From: an uncultured bacterium
GTDB lineage: Bacteria > Cyanobacteriota > Vampirovibrionia > Gastranaerophilales > Gastranaerophilaceae
Direction: 5' to 3'
Length of the DNA stretch: 64,000 nucleotides
NCBI GenBank assembly: GCA_949286705.1
Contig: CASEDF010000001.1
Coordinates: 124,001-188,000, forward strand
The notes under the pieces: generated by a model
What the model saw: the letters and a program-made list of their open reading frames with translations, nothing else
Told to the model about the DNA's origin: nothing
The model's database searches: none
In this document: positions 1 through 8,904 of the stretch, one piece after another
How positions within the stretch are numbered: position 1 is the first letter of the stretch
Layout: every line of letters starts with the position of its first letter
Position numbers and translations under genes: made by a program

Positions 1-347
1 AGCATATAAATCAAACCCTGCGCATAGTGTAAATCCGCATTTTTCGGATTTTGTTTCATTAATTTATCGAGTTCAGCTTGAGCAGGCGCCAGCTTATATT
101 GTTTCGCCATAGAAATAATCTGCAATGCCTGAGCATCAAGATTATTCGGATTTTGTTTTAAAAGGTTATTCAAAGCCGCATCCGCTTCTGAATAATTGTT
201 ATATTCAATCATTTTACTGATTTCCGGATATTTTTGCGAAACCTTATTTTTCTCAACCTTTGCTTCCAAATTAGCTGCAAACACTGTAGAAGAACACATA
301 ATACCTGTAAGAACCATTGCTGATACTAATAACTTTTTACAACTCAT
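1..347 (-). CDS. TPR-repeat exported protein, N-terminal part (cut by window edge)
   Basis: The reading frame starts at an ATG at 347, behind an AGGAG ribosome site, and runs off the left edge after 115 residues. The first 24 residues form a signal peptide (basic MSCKK, hydrophobic core, cleavage after VFA), so the protein is exported. Residues from about 37 show tetratricopeptide-type helical pairs with the NNLDAQALQI and NADLHYAQGL signatures. TPR proteins are protein-interaction scaffolds; no specific partner can be named. The gene is divergent from xerC across a 78-bp AT-rich gap. Confidence 0.8.
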   Translation of the reverse strand, partial: MSCKKLLVSAMVLTGIMCSSTVFAANLEAKVEKNKVSQKYPEISKMIEYNNYSEADAALNNLLKQNPNNLDAQALQIISMAKQYKLAPAQAELDKLMKQNPKNADLHYAQGLIYM

Positions 348-425
348 ATTATCTCCTGCTTTTTTACTATTCTAAATATTATAAATATATTGTATAATAT
401 ATATTATAAAAAAGCAATACGGTGA

Positions 426-1343
426 ATGATGGGTTTAAACGCAAATTCAAAGCAAGATCTGGAAGATTTCAAATCATATATTTTAGTAGAAAAAAACTTT
501 TCCGAACATACGGCAAAAGCTTATTGTTCGGATGTTTTAAGTTTTCTTGTTTGGATTGATGACACTTCATGTGAAAATGTTAACTTTTCCAAAGTCAGGG
601 ATTATCTTCATTTTATCCAAAAATTCAATTACAAAAAAACTACAATTGCCAGAAAAATTGCATCACTAAGAACTTTCTACAAATTTCTTTACAGAGAAAG
701 AAAAGTAAACTCAAATCCGGCAATGAATTTAACATCTCCCAAGCGTCCGAAATCTCTGCCCAAATTTTTAACACCGGATGAAATTGAAAAAATTCTTAAC
801 AATGTAAAAATTGACACACCTGCGGGATTTAGAAACAGAGCTATTCTGGAACTTTTGTGGGCAACGGGAATGCGGGTATCCGAACTCAGCGGATTAAATT
901 TCGGGGATTTGAATTTAGAAAACAATGAAATCCGTGTTTTCGGAAAGGGTGCCAAAGAAAGAATAATTCTTGTAACTGACAGGGCAAAAACTTACCTTGA
1001 AAGATATATAACTTCAGCCCGTATGCTTATACCAAAAGGCTTTAGGGTGGAAGAACCGACGGAAAGCTCGCCTGTTTTTATTAATAACACAGGCTACAGG
1101 CTTCAAACAAGAACTATCCGTAACGTCATAAATGAAACCGTTGACAAAATTGAATTACCAAAAAAGGTTACACCTCACGTATTCAGACACAGTTTTGCAA
1201 CTCATTTGATAGAAAACGGTGCAGATTTGCGTGTGGTGCAGGAACTTTTAGGTCATGCCAGTATTTCCAATACGCAAATTTACACACATGTTTCCATGCA
1301 GCATATGAAAGAAGTCTACAATGAAGCTCACCCGAGAGCCTAA
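426..1343 (+). CDS. xerC: Tyrosine recombinase XerC-like
   Basis: This 305-residue tyrosine site-specific recombinase would resolve chromosome dimers at dif together with a partner. The N-terminal SAM-like core-binding domain (about 10-95) is followed by the catalytic domain. It carries R150 (ATGMRVSEL), K174/K177 (GKGAKER), H251 and R254 (HVFRHSFATH), H277 (LGHAS) and the nucleophile Y286. The end, EVYNEAHPRA, resembles XerC. A second Xer protein at 38762-39619 supplies the likely partner, so assignment as C rather than D rests on similarity of the tail only. Two adjacent ATG codons (426, 429) are possible starts. The stop codon shares CTAA with the convergent pseudopilin gene. Confidence 0.88.
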   Translation: MMGLNANSKQDLEDFKSYILVEKNFSEHTAKAYCSDVLSFLVWIDDTSCENVNFSKVRDYLHFIQKFNYKKTTIARKIASLRTFYKFLYRERKVNSNPAMNLTSPKRPKSLPKFLTPDEIEKILNNVKIDTPAGFRNRAILELLWATGMRVSELSGLNFGDLNLENNEIRVFGKGAKERIILVTDRAKTYLERYITSARMLIPKGFRVEEPTESSPVFINNTGYRLQTRTIRNVINETVDKIELPKKVTPHVFRHSFATHLIENGADLRVVQELLGHASISNTQIYTHVSMQHMKEVYNEAHPRA

Positions 1344-2132
1344 AGCCACGGATAATCATCCTTTATTTCCCAGCCGTCAAGGAATATAAGCTGACCGCAT
1401 AAATTATAGACATCATCATCACCAACTTCTCCTCGGCATGCCCGCAAATATTGATTGCGAGAGGTATAGCTTGAGTATTGATAAAAACCAAATTTATTTG
1501 CACGAACATCTAATGTCATCAAAAAGACATCCTTACCAATAATATTTGGTGAATTAAAACCATTTACATCTGTTTTAAACATTATATTTGTATAACCATG
1601 CTTTAAGCAATTACCATCATTATCCCTTTCAAAACAGCCTGTCCCAAGTCCAATACCTACAAGCACATTATTTGAAAGTGTAAACCAATACAAAGCACTT
1701 TGCCTAACCACTGTATCATTAGGAATACTGTGTGAATATGGTCTCGGTAACAAAATAGGATTTTTGTAGCCGTAAACCTCAGAAACTTTTACATAAGGCT
1801 TTAAATACGTATTAAAAAAATTGGTTAATATCTCTTTTGGATCCAGACTTCCTACAGATGATTCATATATATATGCTAACCCCCAATTAGAAATATCCCC
1901 ATTATCAACCTGTGCGCGTGTAATTGCTTGAGCAAGTATTGAGTAACTCTGTTTTAACTTAGAAACTGTCTCTTTTTTAGTGTAATTCGATATTAGTGTA
2001 GGAATTGTCATTGCCGCAACTATTCCGATAATACCTAACGTTATCAAGACTTCGGCAAGCGTGAAACCCTTGCTATATCTACTTAGAAGAGTCGTCCCCC
2101 CCCCCGACATTTCTAAACTCTTTATTTTCCAT
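1340..2132 (-). CDS. Type II/IV pseudopilin-like protein with a poly-G leader (as sequenced, out of frame with its best start)
   Basis: The product has a prepilin peptidase motif (KG before FTLAEVLITLGIIGIVAAMT, with Glu at +5) and a hydrophobic N-terminal helix, followed by about 210 residues of globular domain rich in Tyr, Asn and Gly. It would be an inner-membrane pseudopilin or minor pilin. The best start is ATG 2132, because AGGAG lies six bases upstream (2139-2143). That frame passes eight codons, enters a run of ten G (2096-2105 as C on the plus strand) and then stops. With nine G it would read directly into the pilin. As sequenced, the pilin frame is open upstream to an ATG at 2197 that overlaps the stop of the MFS gene as ATGA but has no ribosome site. 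See the finding on phase variation. Confidence 0.8.
2096..2105 (-). repeat. Poly-G tract (10 G) in the pseudopilin leader
   Basis: Ten consecutive C on the plus strand are ten G in the mRNA sense. The run starts right after the ninth codon of the reading frame that begins at ATG 2132. Nine G would join that start to the pilin frame; ten and eleven G both lead to an early stop. A homologous tract of nine G lies at 29457-29465. Confidence 0.95.
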
Positions 2133-2193
2133 ACTTTTCTCCTTTTTTTTATGTTTTTATTATACCAATTTATTTTTATTTTGACAATAAATA

Positions 2194-3765
2194 TCATTTA
2201 TTATTTCGATCGTATAAAGATTTATTTGATTTAATAAATAGCAGCAAAGGAATAATTATAAAGCATAACAGCCCGAAAATTCTGAAAGAATCAATAAATG
2301 CCCAAAGTGTTGACTGCTGAACCAATTGTTTATACAGAGTTGTCTGTGCCATATAATTTGCAACGGAAAGCTCCGTATATTGAGATAAAGCTGCTGCGGT
2401 ACTTTGGAGTCTTTCCATATAAACACCGTTTAATTCGGATAATTTCCCGACCATCATATACTGATGCATTTGCGCAAATCTTGAAAGCATGGTTGCAACT
2501 AACGATGTACCGATTGCACCGCCGATTGTTTTTAACAAATTTTGAATACCGGATGCATTTGTCATCTGATCATTTCTCAATGTATCAACAGACAGGTTTA
2601 TAATCGGAATCATTGCCAACCCCATACCCATACCCATTAAAAAGTTAGGTATCATAATATTTATGCTTGCAATCTGTAAATTCAAAAATCCCAAAACAAG
2701 ACCGCCGGTACCAATCAAAGATAACCCGATTACAACCATCAACCGGTTACTGATTTTGTTGGAAATATTTGCGACAATTACCATGGATAGTAAACTTCCC
2801 AAACCCCTCGGCATCATGGAATATCCGCTTAAAAATGCAGTATAACCCATCATACTTTGCAAAAATTGAGGCAAAATCGCAATAGACGCATACAAAACCG
2901 CTTGAATTACAACCTGCATTGCAGTTCCTGCAAGAAAATTCATATCCTTAAACACACTCAAATCAATAAGTGTATCTTTGCGGTAAATCTGAGATATAAA
3001 AAACGAAATTCCCGCAACACATGAAACCGTAAACATCCAGCACACCCACGTTGCATTAAACCAGTCCGCATTATTACCTTTGTCCAAAACTATCTGCAAA
3101 CAAGTAATCCAAACAACCAGAAGAAAAAAACCGAGAGCATCAATTTTTACACCTTTTTGACGCTTGGCATACGGAGGGTCGACAAGAATTTTTTTACACA
3201 TTAGTGCTGCAATACAACCAAAAGGCACATTTATAAAATAAATCCACGGCCACGTCCAGTTATCGGTAATCCATCCGCCCAATACAGGTCCTATAATCGG
3301 CGCAATAATTATACCCATACCAAACACAGCCATTGCTTTCGGACGTTCTCTTTTGGGAAAACTTTCAAGCATTATGGCTTGCGAAATCGGTACAATACCG
3401 CCGCCGCCAAACCCTTGCAAAACTCTTGCCAGAACCATTGTTAATAATGAATTTGCAAGTCCGCACAACAATGACGCTATAGTAAACAACAAAATACTTA
3501 TTATAAAAAAGTTTTTCCGCCCGAAAACCTTGCTGAACCAATCAACTGCCGGAATTACAATACCGCTTGCAATCAAATAACTTGTTAAAATCCAGATGGA
3601 TTCATCACGCGTAACCGAAAAACTTCCAGCCATATGCGGTAATGCTACGTTTGCAATTGTTCCGTCCAGAACAAATATAAATACCGCAAGCAATACAGCC
3701 GATGCCGTAAGCCACGGGTTTTTGGGATAATATTGATTTTCTTCTTCTATTGCATCAGTCGACAT
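2194..3765 (-). CDS. DHA2-family MFS multidrug efflux pump (EmrB/QacA type), copy 2 of cluster 1
   Basis: A 523-residue, 14-helix proton-driven drug exporter of the inner membrane. Family signatures are LDGTIANVALPHMAGSF at the end of helix 1 (D34), LQGFGGGGIVPISQA (about 115-130) and the antiporter motif C segment GPVLGGWITDNWTW followed by FINVPFG. The start ATG lies inside the upstream MFS gene (11-bp overlap, 3755-3765), so the two are translated as a pair. The whole group reads marR, membrane fusion protein, MFS, MFS. Tandem DHA2 genes behind one adaptor are unusual. They may be alternative pumps or a heteromer; the sequence does not decide. The stop overlaps a possible upstream start of the pseudopilin. 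Confidence 0.92.
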   Translation of the reverse strand: MSTDAIEEENQYYPKNPWLTASAVLLAVFIFVLDGTIANVALPHMAGSFSVTRDESIWILTSYLIASGIVIPAVDWFSKVFGRKNFFIISILLFTIASLLCGLANSLLTMVLARVLQGFGGGGIVPISQAIMLESFPKRERPKAMAVFGMGIIIAPIIGPVLGGWITDNWTWPWIYFINVPFGCIAALMCKKILVDPPYAKRQKGVKIDALGFFLLVVWITCLQIVLDKGNNADWFNATWVCWMFTVSCVAGISFFISQIYRKDTLIDLSVFKDMNFLAGTAMQVVIQAVLYASIAILPQFLQSMMGYTAFLSGYSMMPRGLGSLLSMVIVANISNKISNRLMVVIGLSLIGTGGLVLGFLNLQIASINIMIPNFLMGMGMGLAMIPIINLSVDTLRNDQMTNASGIQNLLKTIGGAIGTSLVATMLSRFAQMHQYMMVGKLSELNGVYMERLQSTAAALSQYTELSVANYMAQTTLYKQLVQQSTLWAFIDSFRIFGLLCFIIIPLLLFIKSNKSLYDRNNK

Positions 3766-5338
3766 TATTTTCTACCTTCACGGCTGCATGTTTTTCACTT
3801 TTTAATATAAACATAAACGGAATTAAAATAAAACATGCAATAGCAAAGATTTTAAATGTTGTCATATAAGCACAAAGAGTTGACTGCTGAATCAGCTGAT
3901 TATAAAGCATTTTGCCTGCCATATATGTTGCATTCATACTGTCACCTGCCATAGAAATGAACGACCCCGCATAACTGTTTAATCTTTCGATAAAAACAGA
4001 ATTTGTATCTACCAAAGATTTTACAAGACCGTTATGATGAACTTGTGAAAATCTTGAAATCATAGTTGCAACAAGCGATGTACCGATTGCACCGCCGATT
4101 GTTTTTAATAAATTTTGAAGCCCTGACGCATTTGTCATCTGTTCATTTCTTAACGTAATACAAGATAACGTTGTAATCGGCATCATAGTGAACACCAGCC
4201 CGAATCCGAATACAATATTCGGGATAACAATATTCAACATGCTTATTTGAAGGTTTAATCCGCCGAGCATCCAGCCGCCGACACCTAAACAAAAAAGACC
4301 GACAAGCCCGTAAGTTCTATACGTAAATTTTCCGCCCAGACATCCGAAAATAATCAATGCAGTTAGTGCGCCGACACCTCTCGGCATAACTGCAACGCCG
4401 CTTGTAAATGCGTCATACCCGAGCATATTTTGAAGCATCTGCGGTAATATTGCAAGTGATGCCAGTAAAACCGCGTTCAACAAAATAAGCATTATTGTTC
4501 CGCAAAGATAATTTCCGTCACGAAGCACATCAAGTTTTATCATAGGCTTTTTGCCTTTAACCTGTGAAACAAAGAATAAAACCGCACCGATTAACGCAAC
4601 AGCTGAGAACCAGCAGACCCACGGCGCATTAAACCAATCCGCGTCATTACCTTTATCAAACACAATCTGCAATGGTATCAGCCATACACAAAGCCACAAA
4701 AACCCGAACTTATCAAGATGTGTATTTTTTTGGCGTCTGGCATACGGAGGATCCTCGAGATATTTTTTTGCCAGAGCAATACACAAAAACCCGAAAGGCA
4801 CATTTATAAAAAAGATATACGGCCAAGACCAGTTTTCCGTAATCCATCCGCCCATAACAGGTCCCAAAATCGGCGCCACAACTACAACCAGACCAAATAC
4901 GGACATAGCTTTGTTTCTCGCCTCACCCGTAAAACTCTCCATTGTAATTGCCTGCGCCATAGGCATTAAACATCCGCCGCCAATCCCCTGCAATGCACGG
5001 GCTATTACTATCATTCCAATTGAATTTGAAACCCCGCACAAAAATGACGCAAGTGTAAAAATAAACACTCCTATCATAAAGAAATTTTTTCTTCCTAAAA
5101 ATTTACAGAAAAAATCCACCATAGGTATAACAATACTGCTTGCCATCAGGTAACTTGTCAAAACCCAGATAGATTCCTGATTGCTGACGGAATAACTTCC
5201 TGCAATATGCGGCAGTGCAACGTTTGCAACGGTTTCATCCAATGCATACATAAATGTTGCAAGAATAACCGGCATTATTATAAACCACGGGCTTCGCGAT
5301 GGTTTCCATTCAGTATCTTGAGTGACTGCTTCGGACAT
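3755..5338 (-). CDS. DHA2-family MFS multidrug efflux pump (EmrB type), copy 1 of cluster 1
   Basis: A 527-residue inner-membrane transporter closely similar to its downstream neighbour. It has LDETVANVALPHIAGSY with an acidic residue in helix 1, RALQGIGGGCLMPMAQA, and GPVMGGWITENWSWPY before FINVPFG. EmrB-type pumps work with an EmrA-type adaptor and a TolC-like channel, all encoded here. A GGGGAG ribosome site precedes the ATG. A perfect 10-base-arm hairpin lies in the short gap behind the adaptor gene (5351-5371) and could alter relative expression of adaptor and pumps. Which substrates it exports cannot be read from the sequence. Confidence 0.93.
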   Translation of the reverse strand: MSEAVTQDTEWKPSRSPWFIIMPVILATFMYALDETVANVALPHIAGSYSVSNQESIWVLTSYLMASSIVIPMVDFFCKFLGRKNFFMIGVFIFTLASFLCGVSNSIGMIVIARALQGIGGGCLMPMAQAITMESFTGEARNKAMSVFGLVVVVAPILGPVMGGWITENWSWPYIFFINVPFGFLCIALAKKYLEDPPYARRQKNTHLDKFGFLWLCVWLIPLQIVFDKGNDADWFNAPWVCWFSAVALIGAVLFFVSQVKGKKPMIKLDVLRDGNYLCGTIMLILLNAVLLASLAILPQMLQNMLGYDAFTSGVAVMPRGVGALTALIIFGCLGGKFTYRTYGLVGLFCLGVGGWMLGGLNLQISMLNIVIPNIVFGFGLVFTMMPITTLSCITLRNEQMTNASGLQNLLKTIGGAIGTSLVATMISRFSQVHHNGLVKSLVDTNSVFIERLNSYAGSFISMAGDSMNATYMAGKMLYNQLIQQSTLCAYMTTFKIFAIACFILIPFMFILKSEKHAAVKVENNVD

Positions 5339-5350
5339 TTTCTCCCCTTA

Positions 5351-5371
5351 AAAGCCGGCAATGCCGGCTTT
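5351..5371 (-). other. Intercistronic hairpin between adaptor and pump genes
   Basis: The arms AAAGCCGGCA and TGCCGGCTTT are perfectly complementary, with one base between them. On the mRNA strand the hairpin is followed by TTTTAAGGGGAG, the ribosome site of the pump gene. It could act as a partial terminator, an mRNA-processing or stability stem, or a repetitive palindrome. Confidence 0.65.
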
Positions 5372-5381
5372 GTAAACTCTC

Positions 5382-6383
5382 TTATCTTATTTTTACCTTG
5401 GGAACAACTGACATTCCGGGAACTACGTTGTACTGTTCAGGATCAATTTCTTCCGTAAATATAATTTTTACAGGCACCCTTTGAACAATCTTAACGAATG
5501 AACCTACGGCGTTTTCAGGCGGGAATAAACTTGCTTTTGCGCCCGAACTTCTCTGAATACTGTCAACTTTTCCTTTAAATACTTTATTCGGATAGGTATC
5601 TACCTTGATATCAACAGGCTGACCGGGTTTCATATGACGAAGCTGATTTTCTTTATAATTTGCAACAACCCAGATGTTATCAGGCACGATTGTGAATAAA
5701 GGCGTTCCGACCTGAACATACATACCTTTTTCAACCCTTCTTGAAGCAACCGTTCCTGACTGCGGGGCATAAATGTTTGTATATGAAAGGTTAACTTCTG
5801 CCTGATCTTTTTGAGCTTTCAAAACTTTCAAATCAGCGTCGGCAACTTTGCTGTCATTATCGGAAAATATTGACTGCTCCGCCGTTACCTGTTGAGCTTT
5901 TGAACTGTCATATTTTGCCTGTGCAGCATCAAGTGTCTGTTTTGAAACCGCACCTGCTTCATACAAATTTTTATATCTTTCCAAATCTTTTTTTGCAACT
6001 TCAATATTTGTATTTGCCGCATTAAGATTTGCTTTTGCATTCTGCTGGTTTAATAACGCTCTTTCATACTGAGCCGTCATCTGATCAACTTTAATTTTAT
6101 AATCCGTATCATCAATTCTTGCAACCAGATCGCCTTCATTAACCCTCTGGTTATCTTTTATTAAAACTTCAACAATCTGACCGCTAACCTTTGGCGCGAC
6201 AGATACGGTTGTTGTTTCAACATACGCATCATCGGTTGATTGATATGTTAATACATCTACTATAAAATATGCCAGTAATGCCAGACCGACTATTGCAATC
6301 GCAATTATAACCGGCTTTTTAAACATTTTATTTTCTTTTGGTTGTTCTTGTTTTTCCTCTGTTTGAATTTCCTTTTCTTCCAT
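5382..6383 (-). CDS. emrA: HlyD/EmrA-family membrane fusion protein (cluster 1)
   Basis: A 333-residue periplasmic adaptor that bridges an inner-membrane MFS pump to an outer-membrane channel. After an acidic cytosolic tail there is one membrane helix (about 25-46, VIIAIAIVGLALLAYFIVDV). It is followed by a lipoyl-like half (VAPKVSGQIVEVLIKDNQ), a coiled-coil hairpin rich in Ala, Gln and Lys (about 75-190), the second lipoyl half (YAPQSGTV) and a beta-barrel domain ending in VVPGMSVVPKV. It is 9 bp downstream of marR and 43 bp upstream of the first pump. Its closest relative in the window is the protein at 58137-59126, with nearly identical passages such as KASLFPPENAVGSFVKIVQR. Confidence 0.92.
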   Translation of the reverse strand: MEEKEIQTEEKQEQPKENKMFKKPVIIAIAIVGLALLAYFIVDVLTYQSTDDAYVETTTVSVAPKVSGQIVEVLIKDNQRVNEGDLVARIDDTDYKIKVDQMTAQYERALLNQQNAKANLNAANTNIEVAKKDLERYKNLYEAGAVSKQTLDAAQAKYDSSKAQQVTAEQSIFSDNDSKVADADLKVLKAQKDQAEVNLSYTNIYAPQSGTVASRRVEKGMYVQVGTPLFTIVPDNIWVVANYKENQLRHMKPGQPVDIKVDTYPNKVFKGKVDSIQRSSGAKASLFPPENAVGSFVKIVQRVPVKIIFTEEIDPEQYNVVPGMSVVPKVKIR

Positions 6384-6392
6384 TTTGACCTC

Positions 6393-6857
6393 TTATATTT
6401 TCAATTCTATCAGCTCTTCAAATCTTTCTCTAACTTTTTTTAACGAATTATACAATCCGTCAAGTTCTTCTTCAGAAACAACTTTTTTGGTTTCTGATAT
6501 ATAACTTTCAATTTTTTTGTTAATATTTTTTAACATTTTATAACCTGATTCAGTTATTGCCATTTTTCTGACAAGTCTGTTATTTTTCGTATCAACAAAA
6601 CGGGTAATTAAGCCCTTTTCTTCAAGGGAATTTAAAATTCTGCCTGTATTTGCCCTGTCTTTTATAATAAGTTTTGCAAGATCTCTCTGACAAATTCCCT
6701 GATGACAAGATATTATATCAAGCGCAACATATTCATCCAAGAACAAACTTATATTAAGTTTTTCCATAACCTGCATACCGAGAATTTTCATGACTTTTGC
6801 GGTTTTTTCAAGTTCATAATTCAAAGTATCAGTATAATGTTTGAGTTTTTTGTACAT
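6393..6857 (-). CDS. MarR-family transcriptional regulator (cluster 1)
   Basis: A 154-residue winged-helix regulator. The DNA-binding part is seen in ISCHQGICQRDLAKLIIKDR (recognition region, about 50-70) followed by ANTGRILNSLEEKGLITRF and the wing VDTKNNRLVRKMAITESG. Such dimers repress drug-efflux genes and release DNA when a ligand binds. It is first in an operon with the adaptor and the two pumps, and is divergent from the outer-membrane factor gene. The 16-bp palindrome at 6902-6917 in the shared promoter region is its likely operator. Confidence 0.9.
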   Translation of the reverse strand: MYKKLKHYTDTLNYELEKTAKVMKILGMQVMEKLNISLFLDEYVALDIISCHQGICQRDLAKLIIKDRANTGRILNSLEEKGLITRFVDTKNNRLVRKMAITESGYKMLKNINKKIESYISETKKVVSEEELDGLYNSLKKVRERFEELIELKI

Positions 6858-6901
6858 TCAACTTCCTTTTCAAATCTTAACATTATGTTGTAAAAAAAAT
6901 A

Positions 6902-6917
6902 TGTTGCATATACAACA
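6902..6917. promoter_or_regulatory. Candidate MarR operator of efflux cluster 1
   Basis: TGTTG and CAACA form an inverted repeat with six bases (CATATA) between, in the 89-bp gap between the divergent marR and outer-membrane factor genes. The second efflux cluster has a different palindrome at the same place (59629-59652). Assignment to this regulator is inferred from position. Confidence 0.6.
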
Positions 6918-6978
6918 ATATTATGCTAACATATCATTATAAAAAATGCAAGTAAAAATTTTATATGAGGAAGAGAAA

Positions 6979-8376
6979 TTGAAAAAGGCAATAGCAGCAA
7001 CACTTATAGCAGGAATATTAATAATGAATGCAGCCCAGATTTTTGCAATTGAAGATGTAAAAAAATCAACTGCAACCCCAAAAGAATTCAAAAGCATGGC
7101 GAAAAAAAATAAAAAAGTTAACAACGATTACAAATACGCTTATGTAAATATGGACTGGTGGAAAAATTTCAACGATGAAAATTTAAACAGTTATATAAGA
7201 AGGGCAATTGAAAACAACTATGATTTAAAAATGGCAACTCTCGCGGTTGAAGAATATTACCAGCAGACAAGAGCACAATTCGCGAACGAATTGCCGACAG
7301 TTACGGCAGGATTTGCGCCGAATTTATTGAAAATGCCCGGCGCCACCAACACAACAGGAATGTATGCGGTTCCGGCAATTGCAAACTATGAAATAGATTT
7401 GTTCTTAAAAAACAGAGATAAAACCAAAGCCTCCAAAAAGTTATGGGAAGGTTCACAGCTTGATGAAAGAAGTGCCTATATTTCAGTTGCATCAGCTGTC
7501 GGCACAACTTATTTGAACATAGTCATGCTGGACAAAATTATTGAAATACAGGAAGAAATCGTAAAAGACAGAAAAGAAATATATGATTTAATGGTTTTGA
7601 GCCACAGCGAAGGACTTGCCTCAACAGCTGATACTGTCAGGGCAAACAAATCCTACGTAAGCGGCAATACAAATCTTATTGACTTAAAAAAACAACGTGA
7701 AACAATGCTTCATCAATTATGCGTTTTAATTGGCGAAAGTCCTGAAAACTCTGATACATTACAGCGGGCATACCTTGATGACCTTGATTTTACAGGAGTA
7801 ATTCCGGCTGAAATATCGTCAGATGTAATAATTCAACGTCCTGATTATATGAAAGCCGAAAAAATGGTAGAAAAAGCAGGAATTGACGTCCGCGTTGCAA
7901 AAAAAGAATTTTTACCGTCAATAAGCTTAACCGGACTTGCATTATTTAACGCAAATGATTTAGGAAGCATTTTCTCAACAAAAGGAATGCTGGCAATGCT
8001 CGGCGGTTCAATTATGTATCCGTTCTTTACCGGCGGTTCAAGATTTGCAAACCTCCGAATAAGAAAAGCTGAATATGAAAGGATTTTACAAAATTATTAC
8101 AAGACAAACCTGACAGCAATTCAGGAGGTAAATGATTCACTTGTAAGCATAAAAATGGATACCGATAAAATGACGGAAACCGAAAAACAGGCAAAACTTG
8201 AAAAAGCCGACTTCGGTTACAATACCCACAAATACAATGAAGGAACAATTTCAAAACTTGATTTAATCCAGTTTAAAGAAAACCTTTTAACAATGGACAA
8301 ACTGGTAGCACAAAATAAAGTCGACTGTCTGGTAGATTACATAGGTCTTTATAAAGCAGTCGGGAGCAAATTATAA
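6979..8376 (+). CDS. TolC/OprM-like outer-membrane efflux factor (cluster 1)
   Basis: An outer-membrane channel that completes the tripartite pump. The chosen start is TTG 6979, because GAGGAAGAG lies just upstream and the following KKAIAATLIAGILIMNAAQIFA is a clean signal peptide. The frame is open further up to 6946, but that would spoil the signal. The mature part shows the OEP duplication, with VNMDWWKNFNDENLNSYIRR near the start, helical coiled-coil stretches, and the second half repeat PEISSDVIIQRPDYMKAEKMV. It is divergent from marR and the pump operon. The homologue at 59675-61072 has the same length and FANELP motif. Confidence 0.9.
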   Translation: MKKAIAATLIAGILIMNAAQIFAIEDVKKSTATPKEFKSMAKKNKKVNNDYKYAYVNMDWWKNFNDENLNSYIRRAIENNYDLKMATLAVEEYYQQTRAQFANELPTVTAGFAPNLLKMPGATNTTGMYAVPAIANYEIDLFLKNRDKTKASKKLWEGSQLDERSAYISVASAVGTTYLNIVMLDKIIEIQEEIVKDRKEIYDLMVLSHSEGLASTADTVRANKSYVSGNTNLIDLKKQRETMLHQLCVLIGESPENSDTLQRAYLDDLDFTGVIPAEISSDVIIQRPDYMKAEKMVEKAGIDVRVAKKEFLPSISLTGLALFNANDLGSIFSTKGMLAMLGGSIMYPFFTGGSRFANLRIRKAEYERILQNYYKTNLTAIQEVNDSLVSIKMDTDKMTETEKQAKLEKADFGYNTHKYNEGTISKLDLIQFKENLLTMDKLVAQNKVDCLVDYIGLYKAVGSKL

Positions 8377-8418
8377 AAATCTAAATCATCACCTCTTTAC
8401 TTTAAAAGTGAAACCTTG

Positions 8419-8443
8419 CCGGCAGAAATGCCGGTTTTTTTTT
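8419..8443 (+). terminator. Rho-independent terminator after the outer-membrane factor gene
   Basis: The stem is CCGGCA with a GAAA tetraloop and TGCCGG, followed by nine T. It lies 43 bp after the stop of the channel gene and just before the convergent gene at 8450-8749. Confidence 0.9.
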
Positions 8444-8449
8444 AATATT

Positions 8450-8749
8450 TTAAGCAGGAATTTTTTGCAAAAGTTTAATATTCAATGTTTCATTGGAATT
8501 TTTAAATGCAATTCTGTTGATGCTTCCGAGTTCAAGACGCCTCAAAGGTTCGCTCCTGAATAAAACATTTTTGTTACCGAAAGTATTCAAAATAATGTAG
8601 TTTTGAATAGAAAAATCAAATTGAATTGTAATCAAAACCTCATAATCCAAATCCAGCTGAAAATTACAACCTGAATTGGTACCGATAGTTATGACATTTT
8701 TTCCGGAAAAAATCCGCTCATTATTATTTGAAGAAATTATTATATCCAT
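8450..8749 (-). CDS. Small FHA-like protein (degenerate)
   Basis: A 99-residue cytosolic protein. ITIGTNSGCNFQLDLD resembles the beta3-beta4 region of forkhead-associated domains (IGR..CDI.L.D). The phosphothreonine-binding Arg is a Thr here, however, and no Ser/His recognition pair is visible. I read it as a short, probably non-canonical FHA fold. It stands alone between convergent and divergent neighbours, so context gives no role. Confidence that the gene is real is fair; the fold is a weak guess. Confidence 0.55.
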   Translation of the reverse strand: MDIIISSNNNERIFSGKNVITIGTNSGCNFQLDLDYEVLITIQFDFSIQNYIILNTFGNKNVLFRSEPLRRLELGSINRIAFKNSNETLNIKLLQKIPA

Positions 8750-8904
8750 AATTCAAATTATAAAAACAATAATAAATTTCAAACATTCACCTGTTGGGGA
8801 AAATTATAAATCAAGTTGCTAAAATTTCATTTAAATGAATGGTTGATTTTTGAAAAAAGATTATTAATATATATGTGAGATAGTATAAACACGAGGGTAA
8901 TATC

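Noticed and set aside
4551-5153. 200-codon frame antisense to the MFS pump
   Set aside because: It is a shadow of the coding strand of a clear transporter gene, with no ribosome site and an unlikely composition.
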